Shown here: one piece after another, positions 16,515 to 26,177 of the stretch
Layout: every line of letters starts with the position of its first letter
Position numbering within the stretch: position 1 is the stretch's first letter
Assembly (NCBI GenBank): GCA_035565775.1
Contig: DATMRW010000028.1
Span: 1 to 64,000 of the forward strand
Reading direction: 5' to 3'
Length of the DNA stretch: 64,000 nucleotides
Source of the DNA: PRO6 sp035565775
Lineage (GTDB): Bacteria; Pseudomonadota; Alphaproteobacteria; Rhizobiales; Xanthobacteraceae
Notes under the pieces: model-generated
What the model was told of the DNA's origin: nothing
Database searches by the model: none
What the model saw: only the letters and a program-made list of their open reading frames with translations
Made by a program: the position numbers and the translations under genes

Positions 16515-16530
16515 ACAAAAAGCATAGCAC

Positions 16531-17637
16531 TTAACGGACGGGCGCGCCGGTTTCCATCGGGCGGCTGGCGGGGTGCGACGGCGTCGCCGTGCGCCGGAAT
16601 CTCATCGTCATCCGGGTTCCGGCGTGGCTTGGATCGCGCTCCACGGTGGAGTCGAGCTTGCCGGCCATGGCAGCGACGATGCGCTGGCCCATCCCGGTCG
16701 AGCGGGCATCGGGCTTGGCCTGAAAGCCGACACCGTCGTCGGTGATCGACAGGTTGAGGTCGTCGCCTTCGCCCAAAAGCTCGACATGGATCGGGCCGGC
16801 GCCATCGGGGTAAGCGTATTTCACCGCGTTCATCACCAATTCGTTGACGATGATGCCGACGGCGACGGCGCGATCCGGCTCGATCTCGACCGGATCGGCG
16901 TGAAGGGTGAGGCGCGACATCCGGTTGCCTTCGGCGGAGCGGCGAAGATCTTCAAGCAGGGCTTCGAGATATTGATTGAGCATGACGCTGTTGAGGTCAT
17001 GCGAGGTGTAGAGCCGGCGGTGGACCTGCGCAACGGCGGCGACCCGGCCCATGGCATTGGTCAGGGCAGCCTTCACATCCTCGTCGGTGCTGCCGGAGGC
17101 CTGCAGGTGCAGGAGCGACGCGATGATCTGAAGACTGTTGCCGACGCGGTGGTTGACCTCGCGCAGCAGCACCTCGCGCTCGGCGGCCAGGGCGGCGAAA
17201 CGGTCGCGCGCGGCGTGGATCTCGGCTTCGGCATCGTCACGCGCCTTGCGGACGAGGGCCTGATCGATCGCGCCGGTAATGGCGACGTGGAGCAGGGTGA
17301 CAAAGTCGCCGTGGGTGTCCTTGACGAGATAGTCCGCCGCGCCCGCCTTGAGGGCGGCGACCGCCATGCGGCTATCCTGCGACGCCGTGACGAACACGAC
17401 GGGCGGCGGATTGGGAAGCGCCTGGATCTGCTCGAGCGTCTCAAGGCCGTCCAAGCCCGGCATGTACTGGTCCAGCACCACGGCGTCGATGCCGCCTTGC
17501 TGAATCCTCGCGACCCCGCTGGCACCGTCGTTGAGGTGCTCGGTCCTAAAACCCTGGCGCTTCAAGCCCAACTCAACGAGCCTGGCGAGGGCCACATCGT
17601 CGTCGATATAAAGGAGCGTCGGTGTTTTGCTTGTCAT
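16531..17637 (-). CDS. Response-regulator/HisKA_2 sensor kinase hybrid
   Basis: The 368-residue soluble protein begins with a receiver domain (Asp11-13 pocket, phospho-acceptor Asp56 in VLDQYMPGLDG, Lys106). A helical linker leads to an HWE/HisKA_2-type kinase with His163 in LLREVNHRVGNSLQIIASLL and an HATPase domain (VNELVMNAVKYAYPDGAGPI, DDGVGF). Such Rec-first kinases relay phosphate from another kinase. Its ATG overlaps the stop of the single-domain regulator as ATGA, and a CHASE3 kinase is encoded just before, so the three probably form one pathway. The signal and output are unknown. Confidence 0.9.
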   Translation of the reverse strand: MTSKTPTLLYIDDDVALARLVELGLKRQGFRTEHLNDGASGVARIQQGGIDAVVLDQYMPGLDGLETLEQIQALPNPPPVVFVTASQDSRMAVAALKAGAADYLVKDTHGDFVTLLHVAITGAIDQALVRKARDDAEAEIHAARDRFAALAAEREVLLREVNHRVGNSLQIIASLLHLQASGSTDEDVKAALTNAMGRVAAVAQVHRRLYTSHDLNSVMLNQYLEALLEDLRRSAEGNRMSRLTLHADPVEIEPDRAVAVGIIVNELVMNAVKYAYPDGAGPIHVELLGEGDDLNLSITDDGVGFQAKPDARSTGMGQRIVAAMAGKLDSTVERDPSHAGTRMTMRFRRTATPSHPASRPMETGAPVR

Positions 17638-18065
17638 GCGCTTGCGGGCGGTACCTGGATCACGGAGAAGAATAAACCGAGCTGGCGAATGGCGTTAGCG
17701 AAGTTGTCGTAGTTGACAGGTTTGACAATATAGACGTTGCAGCCCAGTTCGTAGCAATGCTTTATCTCCTGAGCATCGTCGGTTGTGGTCAGAACCACAA
17801 CAGGAGCGTATTTCAGGTTCGGATCGGACTTAACCCGCTTGAGAATGTCGATGCCGGTCATGTCCGGCAAATTCAGATCCAGCAGGATCAGTAACGAAAA
17901 GTTCTGCTCAGGATTGTTCTGATTGAAGAGGTAATTCAGCGCCTCTCCGCCATGCGTAAATGGCAGAATCTCATTATTCACTCCGGCGCGGCGGATATTG
18001 CGCTCGATCAAGCGGGCATGACCTTCGTCGTCCTCGATCATAATAATTTTGACGGGATTGTTCAT
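17634..18065 (-). CDS. Single-domain CheY-like response regulator
   Basis: The 143-residue protein is a lone receiver domain with acidic pocket Glu11-Asp12-Asp13, phospho-acceptor Asp63 in ILLDLNLPDMTG, a Thr-rich VLTTTDD strand, and Lys115 in YIVKPVNYDNF. The sequence resembles Rcp1-type regulators that partner with bacteriophytochrome-like or CHASE3 kinases. There is no DNA-binding output. It sits between the two kinases, 11 bases after the CHASE3 kinase. Confidence 0.92.
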   Translation of the reverse strand: MNNPVKIIMIEDDEGHARLIERNIRRAGVNNEILPFTHGGEALNYLFNQNNPEQNFSLLILLDLNLPDMTGIDILKRVKSDPNLKYAPVVVLTTTDDAQEIKHCYELGCNVYIVKPVNYDNFANAIRQLGLFFSVIQVPPASA

Positions 18066-18076
18066 AATTCACTTCC

Positions 18077-19582
18077 TCAAATCCTTGTAGTCCACTGAGA
18101 GGGCAGCATTATTGTGAAGGTGCTGCCCTCGCCGAGCTTGGACGAGACGGAGATCTTCCCACCGAGGCGCGAAGCGAATGCACGGACATGGGCGAGGCCG
18201 ATGCCATCGCCCGGGCGATCCTGAGCGCCCGAGCGCCTGAACAGATCAAAAATTCGTTGAAAGTCCTTTTCGGCAATTCCGCGGCCGTTGTCGGCGACTT
18301 CATAGACGAGGAAACCGAGCTTGCGCCTGCCGCGCACGATGATTTGACCGGGAATGTCCGGCCTCAGATATTTGACGGCGTTATCAAGAAGGTTTGAAAA
18401 AATCTGCTCCAGAGCCAGCCGGTCGCTCTGGATGTCTGGAAGCTGCTCGATGACAATCTCCGCGCCAAGCTCCTGCACCTGATGGGCCAGCGAATTGGCC
18501 GCGGTCTGCACCAACTTGTTCATGTTGATCCATTCGGGGCGGAATTCGCGCCGGCCCTCGCGCGTCAGATTGAGGATCGCGCTGATCAGGCGATCCATCT
18601 TGGTGATCGACGATTTGATGAAGCGGAGCGCCTCGAGATAGCTGTCGGACAGCTCTCGATCCTCTGCGGAAAGCTGCGGCGGCTCGGCGGGGTTTTGCGC
18701 GGTCGCGGCGTCCTCTGCCTGGGTCAGGGCCGCGACCCGCTTGAAGAGGTCGCCATGGATCTCCTCAAGTTCGCTGGTGAATCCCATGATGTTGACGAGC
18801 GGCGCGCGCAGGTCATGGCTGACGATGTAGGCGAAGCGCTGGATCTCCTCGTTGGCCTCCTTAAAATCGGCGGTTCGCTCCTCGACCATCGTTTCGAGAT
18901 TGCGATTGTAGTCGCGCAGCTGGCTCTCGGCCTTGTCGCGGATCTTGGCCGACCGCCGCACCAGCAACAGCGAGATCGCGCCGAGAATGATCACGAGCGC
19001 GGACCCGGCGATCGTCACGATGCCGGCGCTGATCTGGGCCAGTCTTGCCGATGACTCGCGGGCGGCGGCGAGGCGATCTTCCTCGGCGCGCATCTGTTCG
19101 GTCAGCTCGCGGATCTCATTCATGGCCCGAAGGCCGACGCCAACCCGGACCTTTTCGATGGCGAGATTGGCCTTGCCCGAGCGGGTCAGTTCGATGACCT
19201 CGTGAAATTCATTGAGCCTTGTCGTGATCAGCGGGGCGAGTTTGGCGAGAAGGCCGATCTGCACCGGGTTATCCGATGTCAGTTCGCGCAGTCTGTCGAG
19301 TGTCGGCTCGACCCTCGACGCCGCTTCCTGAAAATCGGTGATAAAGGCATCCTGCTGGGTGATGAGATAGCCGCGCTCGGCGCTTTCGGCACGGCGCAAT
19401 TGCAGGAGCGTGAGCGAGATCTCGTTGGTCACTTCGATGCTGTGATTGAGCATCGCGCTGTCGACCTGCGCCCGATTGACGAGGTAGATCGACATGGCAC
19501 TGACCGTGAAGAGGATCGCAAGCCCAGACAGGAGAAGCGCGATCTGTCCGATCGGCCTGCGTGGTCCGGTGTTTGAATTCAA
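18077..19582 (-). CDS. CHASE3-domain membrane histidine kinase
   Basis: I favour the TTG at 19582 (LNSNTGPRRPIGQIALLLSG), with a GGGGG-containing ribosome site; the frame continues upstream to 19684 without obvious coding character. The product of about 501 residues has one transmembrane helix near 12-34, a periplasmic CHASE3 sensor (about 36-176) and a second helix (about 184-208). A coiled linker, HisKA with His256 in IVSHDLRAPLVNIMGF, and a HATPase domain (LDNAVKYL, VADNGRGIAE, DGIGLAHVRAFASRLGGKI) follow. CHASE3 ligands are unknown. It probably phosphorylates the two downstream receiver proteins. Confidence 0.9.
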   Translation of the reverse strand: MNSNTGPRRPIGQIALLLSGLAILFTVSAMSIYLVNRAQVDSAMLNHSIEVTNEISLTLLQLRRAESAERGYLITQQDAFITDFQEAASRVEPTLDRLRELTSDNPVQIGLLAKLAPLITTRLNEFHEVIELTRSGKANLAIEKVRVGVGLRAMNEIRELTEQMRAEEDRLAAARESSARLAQISAGIVTIAGSALVIILGAISLLLVRRSAKIRDKAESQLRDYNRNLETMVEERTADFKEANEEIQRFAYIVSHDLRAPLVNIMGFTSELEEIHGDLFKRVAALTQAEDAATAQNPAEPPQLSAEDRELSDSYLEALRFIKSSITKMDRLISAILNLTREGRREFRPEWINMNKLVQTAANSLAHQVQELGAEIVIEQLPDIQSDRLALEQIFSNLLDNAVKYLRPDIPGQIIVRGRRKLGFLVYEVADNGRGIAEKDFQRIFDLFRRSGAQDRPGDGIGLAHVRAFASRLGGKISVSSKLGEGSTFTIMLPSQWTTRI

Positions 19583-19747
19583 GCAAGCCCCCGCCCAACC
19601 TCGTGTCCGCAGATGCTGGCGGACCGAATGCCATCCTGTTCCGAACTGGCAAATGGGCGTGGAACCGCGCCTTTGCCACCCCAATAAAGCATCGGGGTGA
19701 CAAAGGTTCCAAACGGGTTCCGTTTTCTTGTGGGAGCCGGTTAGGGC

Positions 19748-21094
19748 TTAGGTGGCTTTCTGATCGAGATAGTGCTCGAGCCAGTGGATGTGGTAGTCGC
19801 CGTCGATCACGCTGGTTTCGCGAACCAGCGCCCGGAACAGCGGCAGTGTCGTCTCGATACCGTCGACGACCATTTCGTCGAGGGCGCGGCGCAGCCGCAT
19901 CAGGCATTCGGCGCGGGTTTTGCCGTGCACGATCAACTTGCCGACCAGCGAATCGTAATAGGGCGGGATCACATAGCCCTGATAGACCGCGGAATCGATC
20001 CGCACGCCCATGCCGCCGGGGGAGTGGTACTGCAAAATCTTTCCCGGCGAGGGACGGAATGTCACCGGGTGCTCCGCGTTGATGCGGCACTCGATGGCAT
20101 GGCCGTTGAAATTGATCTCCTCCTGCCTGCAGGGCAGGTCATGGCCGGCCGCAACGCGGATCTGTTCGAGCACGAGGTCGATGCCGGTAATCATCTCGGT
20201 CACCGGATGCTCGACCTGGATGCGGGTGTTCATCTCGATGAAGTAGAACTCGCCGTCCTCGTAAAGGAATTCGACGGTGCCGACGCCGAGATACTGCATA
20301 TCCTGCATCGCCTTGGCGACGATCCCGCCGATCTTGTCGCGGGCGGCCTGGTCGAGCGCAGGCGAGGGACCTTCTTCCCAGACCTTCTGGTGGCGGCGCT
20401 GGAGCGAGCAGTCGCGCTCGCCGAGATGAATGGCGCCGCCGCGGCCGTCGCCGAGCACCTGAAGCTCGATATGGCGCGGCTTCTCAAGATACTTTTCCAT
20501 ATAGACCGAGGCGTCGCCAAAGGCGGCCTTGGCCTCGGTGCTCGCGGTGGTGATGGCGAGTTCGAGGTCTGCCTCGGTCCGGGCGATCTTCATGCCGCGT
20601 CCGCCGCCGCCCGCAGCCGCCTTGATCAGGACCGGGAAGCCGATTTCCCGTGCGATCGCCATGGCGTCGTCTTCGGGGGTGACGCCGCCGTCGGAGCCGG
20701 GGACGACCGGGATGCCGAGACGCTGCGCGGTGCGCTTGGCCTCGATCTTGTCACCCATCGTGCGGATGTGCTCGGCCTTCGGGCCGATGAAGTGCAGATT
20801 GTGTTCGGCGAGAATTTCCGCGAACCGCGCATTCTCCGCCAAGAATCCGTAGCCCGGATGGACGGCATCCGCGCCGGTGATCTCGCAGGCGGCAAGCAGC
20901 GCCGGGATGTTGAGGTAGCTGTCCTTGGAGGGGGGCGGTCCGATGCAGACGCTCTCGTCGGCGAGGCGGACATGCATCGCGTCAGCGTCCGCGGTGGAGT
21001 GGACCGCGACGGTGGAGATACCGAGTTCCTTACACGCGCGCAGGATGCGCAGTGCAATTTCGCCTCGGTTGGCAATCAGGATTTTGTCGAACAT
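19748..21094 (-). CDS. accC: Acetyl-CoA carboxylase, biotin carboxylase subunit
   Basis: The 448-residue enzyme carboxylates biotin on BCCP with ATP and bicarbonate, the first step of fatty-acid synthesis. It starts MFDKILIANRGEIALRILRA (ATG 21094). The ATP-grasp glycine-rich loop is seen in LIKAAAGGGGRGMKIA; the metal and catalytic segments FIEMNTRIQVEHPVTEMITG are intact. Length is standard. It follows accB by 22 bases and aroQ before that, the usual alphaproteobacterial order. Confidence 0.97.
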   Translation of the reverse strand: MFDKILIANRGEIALRILRACKELGISTVAVHSTADADAMHVRLADESVCIGPPPSKDSYLNIPALLAACEITGADAVHPGYGFLAENARFAEILAEHNLHFIGPKAEHIRTMGDKIEAKRTAQRLGIPVVPGSDGGVTPEDDAMAIAREIGFPVLIKAAAGGGGRGMKIARTEADLELAITTASTEAKAAFGDASVYMEKYLEKPRHIELQVLGDGRGGAIHLGERDCSLQRRHQKVWEEGPSPALDQAARDKIGGIVAKAMQDMQYLGVGTVEFLYEDGEFYFIEMNTRIQVEHPVTEMITGIDLVLEQIRVAAGHDLPCRQEEINFNGHAIECRINAEHPVTFRPSPGKILQYHSPGGMGVRIDSAVYQGYVIPPYYDSLVGKLIVHGKTRAECLMRLRRALDEMVVDGIETTLPLFRALVRETSVIDGDYHIHWLEHYLDQKAT

Positions 21095-21116
21095 CTCGAC
21101 GCAGACCTCGCCGCTG

Positions 21117-21632
21117 TTATTCGATGACGACGAGAGGCTCGCCGAATTCGACCGGCTGGCCATCCTCGACAAGAATCTTGGTCACCGTGCCGGCGATCGG
21201 CGACGGGATCTGGTTCATCGTCTTCATCGCCTCAATGATCAGGAGGGTGTCGCCGACCTTCACGGTCGAGCCGACCTCGATGAACGGCTTGGCGCCGGGC
21301 GCCGGGGCCCAGTAGGCCGTGCCGACCATCGGCGAAGGCACCGCGCCGGGGTGCTTTGAGAAATCTGCAACCGCGGGAGCCGCCGTGCTCGGCGAAGGCG
21401 TCGGGGCATGTGCCGGCGCAGGGGCTGCCGGCGCATAGACGGGAGCCGCCGCAGCAACGGTGATGTTGCGGGCGACGCGCAGACGGAAGCCCGCGCGCTC
21501 GATCTCGATTTCGGTCAGGTTCGACTCGTCGAGCGCCTGGGCGAGTTCGCGGATGAGCGCACGCTCGCTCGGCTGAACCGTCGCGGCGTCGTTCTGGGAG
21601 TCGGCTGGGGTATCTTGCGGCTTACGGGCCAT
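21117..21632 (-). CDS. accB: Biotin carboxyl carrier protein of acetyl-CoA carboxylase
   Basis: The 171-residue protein starts MARKPQDTPADSQNDAATVQ at ATG 21632. After a helical N-terminus and an Ala/Pro-rich linker (about 65-90) comes the biotinyl domain beginning VPSPMVGTAYWAPAPGAKPF. The biotinylated Lys is in IIEAMKTMNQIPS; Thr in place of the usual Met after Lys is common in this bacterial class. It carries biotin between AccC and the carboxyltransferase. A biotin transporter gene (bioY) lies 5 kb away. Confidence 0.96.
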   Translation of the reverse strand: MARKPQDTPADSQNDAATVQPSERALIRELAQALDESNLTEIEIERAGFRLRVARNITVAAAAPVYAPAAPAPAHAPTPSPSTAAPAVADFSKHPGAVPSPMVGTAYWAPAPGAKPFIEVGSTVKVGDTLLIIEAMKTMNQIPSPIAGTVTKILVEDGQPVEFGEPLVVIE

Positions 21633-21669
21633 AATTGATGATCCGGATATAGGTGTAATGACGTTGGCG

Positions 21670-22128
21670 TCAGGGAGTGGCCTTGGCGCCGATCTTGGCC
21701 GCCAGCCCGCCAATCGCGAGCCGGTAGCCGTCGATGCCAAAACCGCACAGACTCGCGAAAGCCGCCTTGGCCGTGAACGACCTGTGGCGGAAACTCTCGC
21801 GGGCGAAAATGTTGCTGATATGGACTTCAACGGTCGGAATTGAGACCGCGAGGATCGCGTCGTGGAGCGCAATCGAGGTGTGTGTATAACCACCCGGATT
21901 GATGATGATGCCCGCAGCCCTCGTGCGACCGGCATCATGGATGAAGTCGATCAGGTCGCCTTCATGGTTGGACTGGCGGAAATCGACGAGCAGCCCGAAA
22001 CGGGCAGCCTCCTCGCGGCATGAAGCCTCGACGTCCTGCAACGTGACGTGACCATAGGTTTCCGGCTCGCGGGTGCCGAGCAGATTCAGGTTCGGTCCGT
22101 TGAGCACATAAATGGTGTTCGTCATCAA
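21670..22128 (-). CDS. aroQ: Type II 3-dehydroquinate dehydratase
   Basis: The 152-residue enzyme (or 151 from the second Met) converts 3-dehydroquinate to 3-dehydroshikimate in aromatic amino-acid synthesis. The catalytic Tyr is in NLLGTREPETYGH, followed by FRQSNHEGDLIDFIH and the GIIINPGGYTHTSIAL segment with HISNIFARESFRHRS. Length fits the dodecameric type II family. It heads the aroQ-accB-accC group, 37 bases before accB. Confidence 0.96.
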   Translation of the reverse strand: MMTNTIYVLNGPNLNLLGTREPETYGHVTLQDVEASCREEAARFGLLVDFRQSNHEGDLIDFIHDAGRTRAAGIIINPGGYTHTSIALHDAILAVSIPTVEVHISNIFARESFRHRSFTAKAAFASLCGFGIDGYRLAIGGLAAKIGAKATP

Positions 22129-22426
22129 GGGTCCGTTGGCGCCCCGTCCGGGCGCAGCTTCGGGCGGTTATAGGTAACCTCGGGCAGGAGGGGAAGCCTT
22201 GAACGGCGTCAGCATGGCCGAAAACCGTCCGGGAGACCCTGTTCGCCACCCAAAACTAGCTTTCAGAGTGAGTTTATCAACTGATACGCGATCAATTCGC
22301 TCGCCCAGCGCGGAATCAGCGGCGGGATCGTGGGATTAGGCAGCCGCAGGGACCGTGGGTCAATAGCAGGCCCCGAACGGGGGCGGCAGTTCAGCCGCCC
22401 GCCGGAACCCGATCTCCGAAAACGCT
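22129..22426. other. Spacer between dsbA-like gene and aroQ
   Basis: Nearly 300 bases, likely with the aroQ-accBC promoter. A 7-bp stem-loop (GGGCGGC at 22381-22387 with GCCGCCC at 22394-22400) lies just after the thiol-oxidoreductase gene and could end its transcript, though no T run follows. No gene is supportable. Confidence 0.4.
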
Positions 22427-23194
22427 TTAGCAACTCTCCTTGCCGCAACGGGCGAGCGAGATCTTTTCCTTGAGCTTGTCGTGGCCGATCGCGCCGATGG
22501 CGACCTGATCGCCGATGACGTAGCTCGGCGTACCGTTCATGCCGAGTTCCTCGGCCAGGGTGAAGCTCTCCTGCAGGGTGGCACGGACCTCGGGGCTGAC
22601 CATGTCCTTCTCGATGCGTGCCATGTCGAGGCCGACCTCCTTCGCAACAGCGAGAGCGCGCGCGCGATCGGCCTGGCCGCGGCCGGTCAGTAGCTTCTGG
22701 TGGAATTCGAGATACTTTTTGCCGGTCGGGTCCTGCATCCGCACGGCGACCGCGACCTGCGCCGCCTCGACCGAGGGCTGGCCCAGCACCGGGAATTCCT
22801 TCAGCACGACGCGCAGCTTCGGGTCATTCTTGATCAGCCGCGTCATGTCCTCAAGCGCGTGCTTGCAGTAGCCGCAGTTGTAGTCGAAGAACTCGACCAT
22901 CGTGACATCGCCGGACGGATTGCCGACGACGACGGCGCGCGGCGACTTCAAGATCAGATCCGCGTATTTTTTGACGTTGGCGCCTTGCTTCTCCTTCTCG
23001 GCGACGGCCTGTCGGCGGCTGAGTTCGGCGGAAACCTCCTCCAGAATTTCGGGATGGGTCAAAAGGTAGTTTTTGACGATGGCTTCGATCTCGCCGCGCT
23101 GGCTGTCGGAAAACGACTGCGCGGAGGCGACGGGCTGCAAGCCGAAAAGCCCGAGGGCGAAGGCGGCGGCAGTGAGCAGGCGAAGCGGGGACAT
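22427..23194 (-). CDS. Periplasmic DsbA/Com1-like thiol-disulfide oxidoreductase
   Basis: The 255-residue protein has a signal peptide ending near VASAQ, an N-terminal helical region found in the ScsC/Com1 group, and a thioredoxin fold with the active site CGYC in EFFDYNCGYCKHALEDMTRL. The cis-Pro loop is GMNGTPSYVIGD. A C-terminal CGKESC adds two further cysteines. It probably forms or isomerises disulfides in exported proteins. It is encoded 92 bases after the M48 protease gene on the same strand, which would place two envelope quality-control proteins together. Confidence 0.9.
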   Translation of the reverse strand: MSPLRLLTAAAFALGLFGLQPVASAQSFSDSQRGEIEAIVKNYLLTHPEILEEVSAELSRRQAVAEKEKQGANVKKYADLILKSPRAVVVGNPSGDVTMVEFFDYNCGYCKHALEDMTRLIKNDPKLRVVLKEFPVLGQPSVEAAQVAVAVRMQDPTGKKYLEFHQKLLTGRGQADRARALAVAKEVGLDMARIEKDMVSPEVRATLQESFTLAEELGMNGTPSYVIGDQVAIGAIGHDKLKEKISLARCGKESC

Positions 23195-23286
23195 GAAAAG
23201 ATCCTTTGAAATGGCGATCCCGGAGGCGGCTTGATTTTTCGGCGGCCCTGCAAAGGAGCAGCGGCCGCAGGTCGATGGCGATCAGA

Positions 23287-24654
23287 TCAGTTTTTTTGCC
23301 CGAGTTTTCGGGCGTTCAGTATGTCGTCGGCCTGCACCCAGCCCGGCGCACCGACCGCAAAGCGGCTCTTGGCGCGCAGAGCCAGATCGCGCGCCGTCTT
23401 GGTGTCGCCGCGTGCATAAGCCGCCTGTGCCGAGGCGAGATCAGCCTCGGCGTAAAGGCCCTTGCGGCTGTAAGCCATCGCGAGCTGGGTGTAACCCAGC
23501 GCAGCGTCGGGCTCGCGAACCAGGGCGCGGCGCAAAATGTCGATTGCCTCGTCCGCATAGGCTCTATTCTCGGTAGCAACGAGCGCCTGACCAAGTAACA
23601 TTTCGATGAGCGGGGCGCGGTTCGACATCTGCACCGCCTTGCGGAGCGGCGCGATCGCTTCTGCGGGACGACCACTTTCGAGCAGCGCCTGGCCCTTCAG
23701 CTCCTGAAAATACGGATTGCCCGGCTGAGCCTTGATCAGGCCGTCGATCAGGCTGATGGCGACGCGCAGGTCGCCGTGGCGATAGCGCGAGATCGCGCGG
23801 GCATATTGGGCCGGCAGGCCCTGATCGGACGGCGGATAGAGCCGGCGCACCGCATCAGGCTGGCTCAGGAAGCCGGTGAGCTTGGCTCGCATCATGTCAT
23901 GGCGGAGCTGCAGGGCAGGCGGGTCAACCTTGTTCCAGTGGGGACTGGCCTGCGCCAGCTGCTCGAGGGCCGCCACGCGCTCGCGCGCCATCGGATGGGA
24001 CTGCACATAGGGGTCTGAGCCATGGGTCGAGAACAGCCCCTCATCGACGAAACGGCGAAAGGTTTCGTGCATGCCCCTGGCCGACTGGCCGGTGCTGTTC
24101 AAAAATTTGACCGCCGCGCGGTCGGCGTTCTCCTCGTGCTGGCGGGCATAGGAGAGGAGGGTGCGGCGGATCACTTCCTGCGGGGCGCTGATCGCCGCCA
24201 TGCCGGCCTGCCCGACACCGCTGCCGGAGCGCGAGCCGGCGGCGATCGCGCCAGCGCCGAGCAGCATTGCCACGATCATCTGGTTCTGCGCCCGCGCCAC
24301 CTCCTCGCGCATTTTGGCAAGATGGCCGCCGGCGATGTGGCCGGTCTCGTGCGCGAAGACGCCGATCACCTGATTGGGCGTCTTGGATTGCAGCAGCGCG
24401 CCGTGGTTGATGAAGATGCGGCGGCCGTCAGCGACGAAGGCGTTGAATGAGCCTTCCCGGATGATCACGACCTGGATGTTGTGCTGGCCGAGCCCGGCAG
24501 CGCGCAAAATCGGCTGGCTGTACTCGCGCAGGAGCTGCTCGATCTCGGCGTCGCGGATGAGCGGTAGGCCCTTGTTCTGGCCTTGCTGCGCTTCTGCCTT
24601 AAAGGACGTGCATGCGATGGCGGCGGCGAGCGCGACGGCGGCCAGCCGCTTCAT
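23287..24654 (-). CDS. M48 periplasmic metalloprotease with TPR-like repeats (BepA/YfgC type)
   Basis: I start at ATG 24654 (MKRLAAVALAAAIACTSFKA), which gives a signal peptide; the frame extends 44 codons upstream. The mature protein of about 430 residues has the zinc site HETGHIAGGH with the downstream Glu in HEENADRAAVKFL. The C-terminal half (from about 280) has TPR-like helical repeats, for instance NPYFQELKGQALLESGRPAE. E. coli BepA of this layout degrades or folds stalled outer-membrane proteins such as LptD. A similar envelope quality-control role is inferred. Confidence 0.9.
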   Translation of the reverse strand: MKRLAAVALAAAIACTSFKAEAQQGQNKGLPLIRDAEIEQLLREYSQPILRAAGLGQHNIQVVIIREGSFNAFVADGRRIFINHGALLQSKTPNQVIGVFAHETGHIAGGHLAKMREEVARAQNQMIVAMLLGAGAIAAGSRSGSGVGQAGMAAISAPQEVIRRTLLSYARQHEENADRAAVKFLNSTGQSARGMHETFRRFVDEGLFSTHGSDPYVQSHPMARERVAALEQLAQASPHWNKVDPPALQLRHDMMRAKLTGFLSQPDAVRRLYPPSDQGLPAQYARAISRYRHGDLRVAISLIDGLIKAQPGNPYFQELKGQALLESGRPAEAIAPLRKAVQMSNRAPLIEMLLGQALVATENRAYADEAIDILRRALVREPDAALGYTQLAMAYSRKGLYAEADLASAQAAYARGDTKTARDLALRAKSRFAVGAPGWVQADDILNARKLGQKN

Positions 24655-24871
24655 CCCGCCCGGAACCGGAGGATTGGAAAGCTGTGGTCTTTTCGCGGCC
24701 CTTCTGTCGCGCAAAATGGTTCGGGCTTTTGAGAAGATCGCAGTCACTGACCTCTGACGCTCGCTGAACGGAACAAGGAAATGCACGGCTTAGTATGTTA
24801 ACAAGCCGTCGATTGAGGCAACAGCGCGGCGCATCAACGCACACGCCGCCGTAACTGGATAGTCGAATTTC

Positions 24872-26059
24872 ATGGCCGACGCGACACTTCTTCGCCGTGC
24901 GAAAACGGTTTTGACGCCATCCCGCCGCAGCGATGTGCCCCCGTTCATGGTGATGGATGTGATGGCCGCCGCCGCGCGAATCGAGGCCGAAGGCGGCCAC
25001 GTCATCCATATGGAGGTCGGCCAGCCCGAGGCGCCCGCGCCGCGCAGCGCGATCCTCGCCGCCCATCAGGCGCTTGAGGCCGGGCGGATCGACTACACCT
25101 CGGCACTCGGCCTGCCGTCGCTGCGCGCGCGCATCGCGCAGCACTATCGCGAGGTCCATCGCAGCGAGGTCGACCCCGAGCAGATCATCGTCACCACCGG
25201 ATCGTCGGGCGCGTTCATTCTGGCGTTTCTGGCGATGCTGGAGCCGGGCGACCGGGTCGCGGTCACCGTCCCGGGCTACCCGCCATATCGGCACATTTTG
25301 ACGTCGCTCGGTTGCGAGCCGGTATTGATAGAGACCACAAGCGAGACGCGCCACGCGCTGACCGGCGAGGCGCTGCTCGCCGCCCATCGCAAGACGCCGC
25401 TCAAGGCGGTGCTGGTGGGCAGCCCCGCCAATCCGACCGGCACCATGATGTCGCGCGAGGCGATGGCGGAATTGATCGCCGCCGCAGACGACGCCGGAAT
25501 CGCCTTCATTTCCGACGAGATCTATCACGGCCTCGATTACGCGTTTCCGGCCGTCTCGGCAGTCGAACTGTCGCCGGAGGCGCTCGTGATCAATTCGTTC
25601 TCCAAATACTTTTGCATGACCGGCTGGCGCGTCGGCTGGATCGTCGCGCCGAAGGCTTTGGTGCGGCCAATCGAGCGCCTGCAACAGAATCTCGCGATTT
25701 CCGTGCCGCTCCTGTCGCAGGTCGCGGCGGAGGCCGCGTTCGACGGCCGCGCTGAAATGGAGGCGGTGAAAGCAGGCTACGCGCTCAACCGTCAGGTGCT
25801 GATCGAGGGGCTGCCGCGCGCCGGCTTGACTGATTTCCTGCCCGCCGACGGCGCGTTCTATCTCTACGCCGACGTCTCCAAATTCACGGACGACAGCTAT
25901 GCGTTCGCCAAAAAGATGCTCGACGAGATCCACGTCGCGGCTACGCCGGGCGTCGATTTCGACCCGATCCACGGCCATAATTTCATGCGGTTCTCCTATG
26001 CCCGCTCCACCGAAGACATGCGCGAGGCGGTGGAGCGCATCGTGCAATGGCTGAAATGA
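24872..26059 (+). CDS. Class I/II PLP-dependent aminotransferase
   Basis: The 395-residue fold-type I enzyme binds pyridoxal phosphate through Lys in INSFSKYFCMTGWRVGW, with substrate-carboxylate Arg in NFMRFSYARS and the NPTG motif in GSPANPTGTMMS. It starts MADATLLRRAKTVLTPSRRS. The family is close to aspartate/aromatic aminotransferases and MalY-like proteins; the exact substrate is not readable. It is divergent from the M48 protease gene and followed by bioY after 118 bases. Confidence 0.9.
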   Translation: MADATLLRRAKTVLTPSRRSDVPPFMVMDVMAAAARIEAEGGHVIHMEVGQPEAPAPRSAILAAHQALEAGRIDYTSALGLPSLRARIAQHYREVHRSEVDPEQIIVTTGSSGAFILAFLAMLEPGDRVAVTVPGYPPYRHILTSLGCEPVLIETTSETRHALTGEALLAAHRKTPLKAVLVGSPANPTGTMMSREAMAELIAAADDAGIAFISDEIYHGLDYAFPAVSAVELSPEALVINSFSKYFCMTGWRVGWIVAPKALVRPIERLQQNLAISVPLLSQVAAEAAFDGRAEMEAVKAGYALNRQVLIEGLPRAGLTDFLPADGAFYLYADVSKFTDDSYAFAKKMLDEIHVAATPGVDFDPIHGHNFMRFSYARSTEDMREAVERIVQWLK

Positions 26060-26177
26060 GCGGTGCCTCCGGGCCAGTTTCATGGCCGCTTTGCACCGTC
26101 ATCGCTGGTCGGATGGGTGCAGGGCCGGTATAGGGAGACATCGCACGTCGCGATCTGCATGAGGAGCTATCTAATCC

